A stretch of DNA of 64,000 nt. Source: Acetobacteraceae bacterium (GTDB lineage: Bacteria; Pseudomonadota; Alphaproteobacteria; Acetobacterales; Acetobacteraceae). The notes under the pieces were generated by a model, which searched no databases, was not told the DNA's origin, and worked only from the letters and a program-made list of their open reading frames with translations. This document shows positions 62,875 to 64,000 of this stretch, in pieces; the stretch's first letter is position 1; each line of letters starts with the position of its first letter. Location: contig DAIDJM010000007.1 of assembly GCA_027451405.1 (NCBI GenBank), positions 1-64,000 on the forward strand. The letters are read 5' to 3'. The position numbers and the translations under genes were made by a program.

Positions 62875-63801
62875 ATGGACCTTGAGGATGCCGATCTCGG
62901 GCTGCTTCTCGCGCTCGAAGCCCTGCTGCGGGAAGGCAATGTCACGCGCGCGGCAGCGAGCCTGCAGATCCGGCAATCGACGCTGTCCGCGCGCCTCGCC
63001 CGCCTGCGCAAGCTCCTGGGCGACCCACTGTTCGTGCCCGCCGCATCGGGGCGCGGCGTGGTCCCCACGCCACGCGCGGCGGCTCTGCAGAGCGATCTGG
63101 CCGCCGCGATGGCGGCCTTGCGCCGGATCGCCGGCGACCAGGGCAGGTTCGATCCGGCGCGCACGACCCGCAGCTTTGTGATTGCGTGCCCGGAACGGCC
63201 GGCCATCGTGCTCGGCCCCGCCCTGCTGCGCGATCTCTTGCAGGCCGCGCCCGGCTGCCGCCTCGCCTTCGTCGCGCCGGGCGCCGACATCGCCGAACGG
63301 CTGGAACGCGGCGAAGCCGATCTTCTCATTGCCGGTCCGGATCAGACGAACGGCCAGTGGCGGCGGCGCGCCCTGCTCGCCGATCCGTTCGTGGTGGCGC
63401 AGCGCCAGGACCATCCGCGCGGGCGCGGTCCGCTCGATCTCGATACCTACTGCACCCTCCGGCACGTGATGGTCTCGGCCCGCGGCGATGGTTTTTCGGG
63501 AACGATCGACGACGCGCTGGCCAGGCAGGGCAGACGCCGGCAGGTCGTGGCCTCCGTGCAAAGCTACGCGCTGGCGCCGCTCCTGGTGGCCGCGACCGAT
63601 ATCGTCTGCACGCTGCCGGCCAGCATGCTCACCGGCTTCGCCGCCATGCTCGACTTCGCGCCGCCGCCCCTGGAGATCGCGCCCGCGCAACTCTTCGCGG
63701 TCTGGCATCCACGCAGCCAACACGATGCCGGGCATGTCTGGCTGCGCGAACGGCTCTACGCGGCGGCCGCGCTTGGAGCAAACGGGATGCGTTTGGGTTG
63801 A
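62875..63801 (+). CDS. LysR-family transcriptional regulator
   Basis: The 308-residue protein starts DLEDADLGLLLALEALLREG with the HTH (NVTRAAASLQIRQSTLSARL) and a LysR substrate-binding domain (YCTLRHVMVSARGDGFSGTI near the middle). Its target is unknown. It is divergent from the TetR-type gene. The last codons overlap the repeated GGGATGCGTTTGG sequence. Confidence 0.92.
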   Translation: MDLEDADLGLLLALEALLREGNVTRAAASLQIRQSTLSARLARLRKLLGDPLFVPAASGRGVVPTPRAAALQSDLAAAMAALRRIAGDQGRFDPARTTRSFVIACPERPAIVLGPALLRDLLQAAPGCRLAFVAPGADIAERLERGEADLLIAGPDQTNGQWRRRALLADPFVVAQRQDHPRGRGPLDLDTYCTLRHVMVSARGDGFSGTIDDALARQGRRRQVVASVQSYALAPLLVAATDIVCTLPASMLTGFAAMLDFAPPPLEIAPAQLFAVWHPRSQHDAGHVWLRERLYAAAALGANGMRLG

Positions 63802-63806
63802 TGCGT

Positions 63807-63864
63807 GCCTCCGGCGGCCCGGGCTCTGCCCGGGACCCGCTGGGGCCGAAAGGCCCCAGACCCC
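63807..63864. repeat. GC-rich double-hairpin repeat, copy 15
   Basis: Complete and almost identical to copy 1 at 3417: GCCTCCGGCGGCCCGGGCTC onward with CTGGGGCC-GAAA-GGCCCCAG. It starts five bases after the LysR stop and is a likely terminator. Confidence 0.9.
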
Positions 63865-64000
63865 GTGGGTTCGAATAGGTCCGTGTTGACTGGAGTGGAT
63901 TTTCTCAGGGCGTTAACCCCCTTGACTCAGGCCCCAATTAGCAAAGGATAACTTTCCCTATTATATTCGTAACGTAGCGGGGAATATTCCTATTGCCTGA
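63865..64000. other. AT-rich end of window
   Basis: No gene is visible. TTGACT (63922-63927) and TATTAT (63959-63964) occur but are too far apart to pair well as one promoter. The next gene probably starts beyond the window. Confidence 0.4.

Overview
The window is dense, very GC-rich bacterial chromosome, about 60 protein genes with short gaps. Gene content points to an alphaproteobacterium, most likely Acetobacteraceae or another Rhodospirillales (inference from families, not from any search). Supporting features are Usg, an NDUFAF5-like methyltransferase, SURF1, DUF2842, the short type of ArgC, HrcA/CIRCE-type control of groESL and an FNR/FixK-like box. Codon positions are strongly GC-biased, so most long antisense frames are shadows. 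The few AT-richer genes (12.1-12.8 kb, 43.1-43.9 kb, 44.4-44.8 kb) stand out as probable acquisitions.

Layout. 0-5 kb: tandem cold-shock genes, groES-groEL with a terminator and two CIRCE operators around one promoter, usg, an unaccompanied cysD. 5-9.4 kb: rpmI-rplT-pheS-pheT operon, followed on the same strand by a 69-residue histidine-kinase H-box-like protein and a secreted unknown. 9.5-15.5 kb: tlyA, mnmA, a VOC protein, an AT-rich unknown, then an Fe-S supply block (two cysteine desulfurases and a [2Fe-2S] ferredoxin). 15.8-23.6 kb: housekeeping and small enzymes (hydrolase, ureohydrolase, MOSC, CHAD, SixA, NDUFAF5-like, comF, glutaredoxin, DUF1178, DUF2147). 23.9-28.4 kb: miaA-ilvB-ilvH-ilvC for branched-chain amino acids, with serB divergent. 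29.4-30.1 kb: a membrane protein/XRE regulator pair with its own promoter and direct repeats. 30.1-38.7 kb: an aminotransferase, a DUF2231-Rieske-hemerythrin fusion, and a four-gene amidoligase-type cluster (ATP-grasp/alpha-E fusion, transglutaminase, ATP-grasp, alpha-E).

38.8-42.5 kb: an exonuclease of the ligase-associated type, an SRPBCC lipoprotein, a family 2 glycosyltransferase and cytochrome b561. 42.5-45 kb: a repeat-rich islet with a mosaic duplication, two unknown genes (one frameshifted) and a duplicated gene fragment. 45-48.5 kb: isoprenylcysteine methyltransferase-like, site-2 protease with CBS domains, Hsp20 and a VIT1-type transporter around an FNR-like site. 49.8-52 kb: rplM-rpsI and argC. 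52.3-64 kb: an iron-permease remnant, DUF2950, DUF3300, MaoC-CitE, PIG-L, a large secreted Asp-box protein, SURF1, apt, DUF2842, a TetR-like frame and a LysR regulator.

Two dispersed repeat families run through the gaps. One is a GC-rich double hairpin (about 15 sites, whole or partial). The other is an AT-rich palindrome with a poly-T arm (12 sites). Both usually lie at gene ends and may act as terminators or RNA-end structures. No rRNA, tRNA, CRISPR array or complete insertion sequence was recognised.
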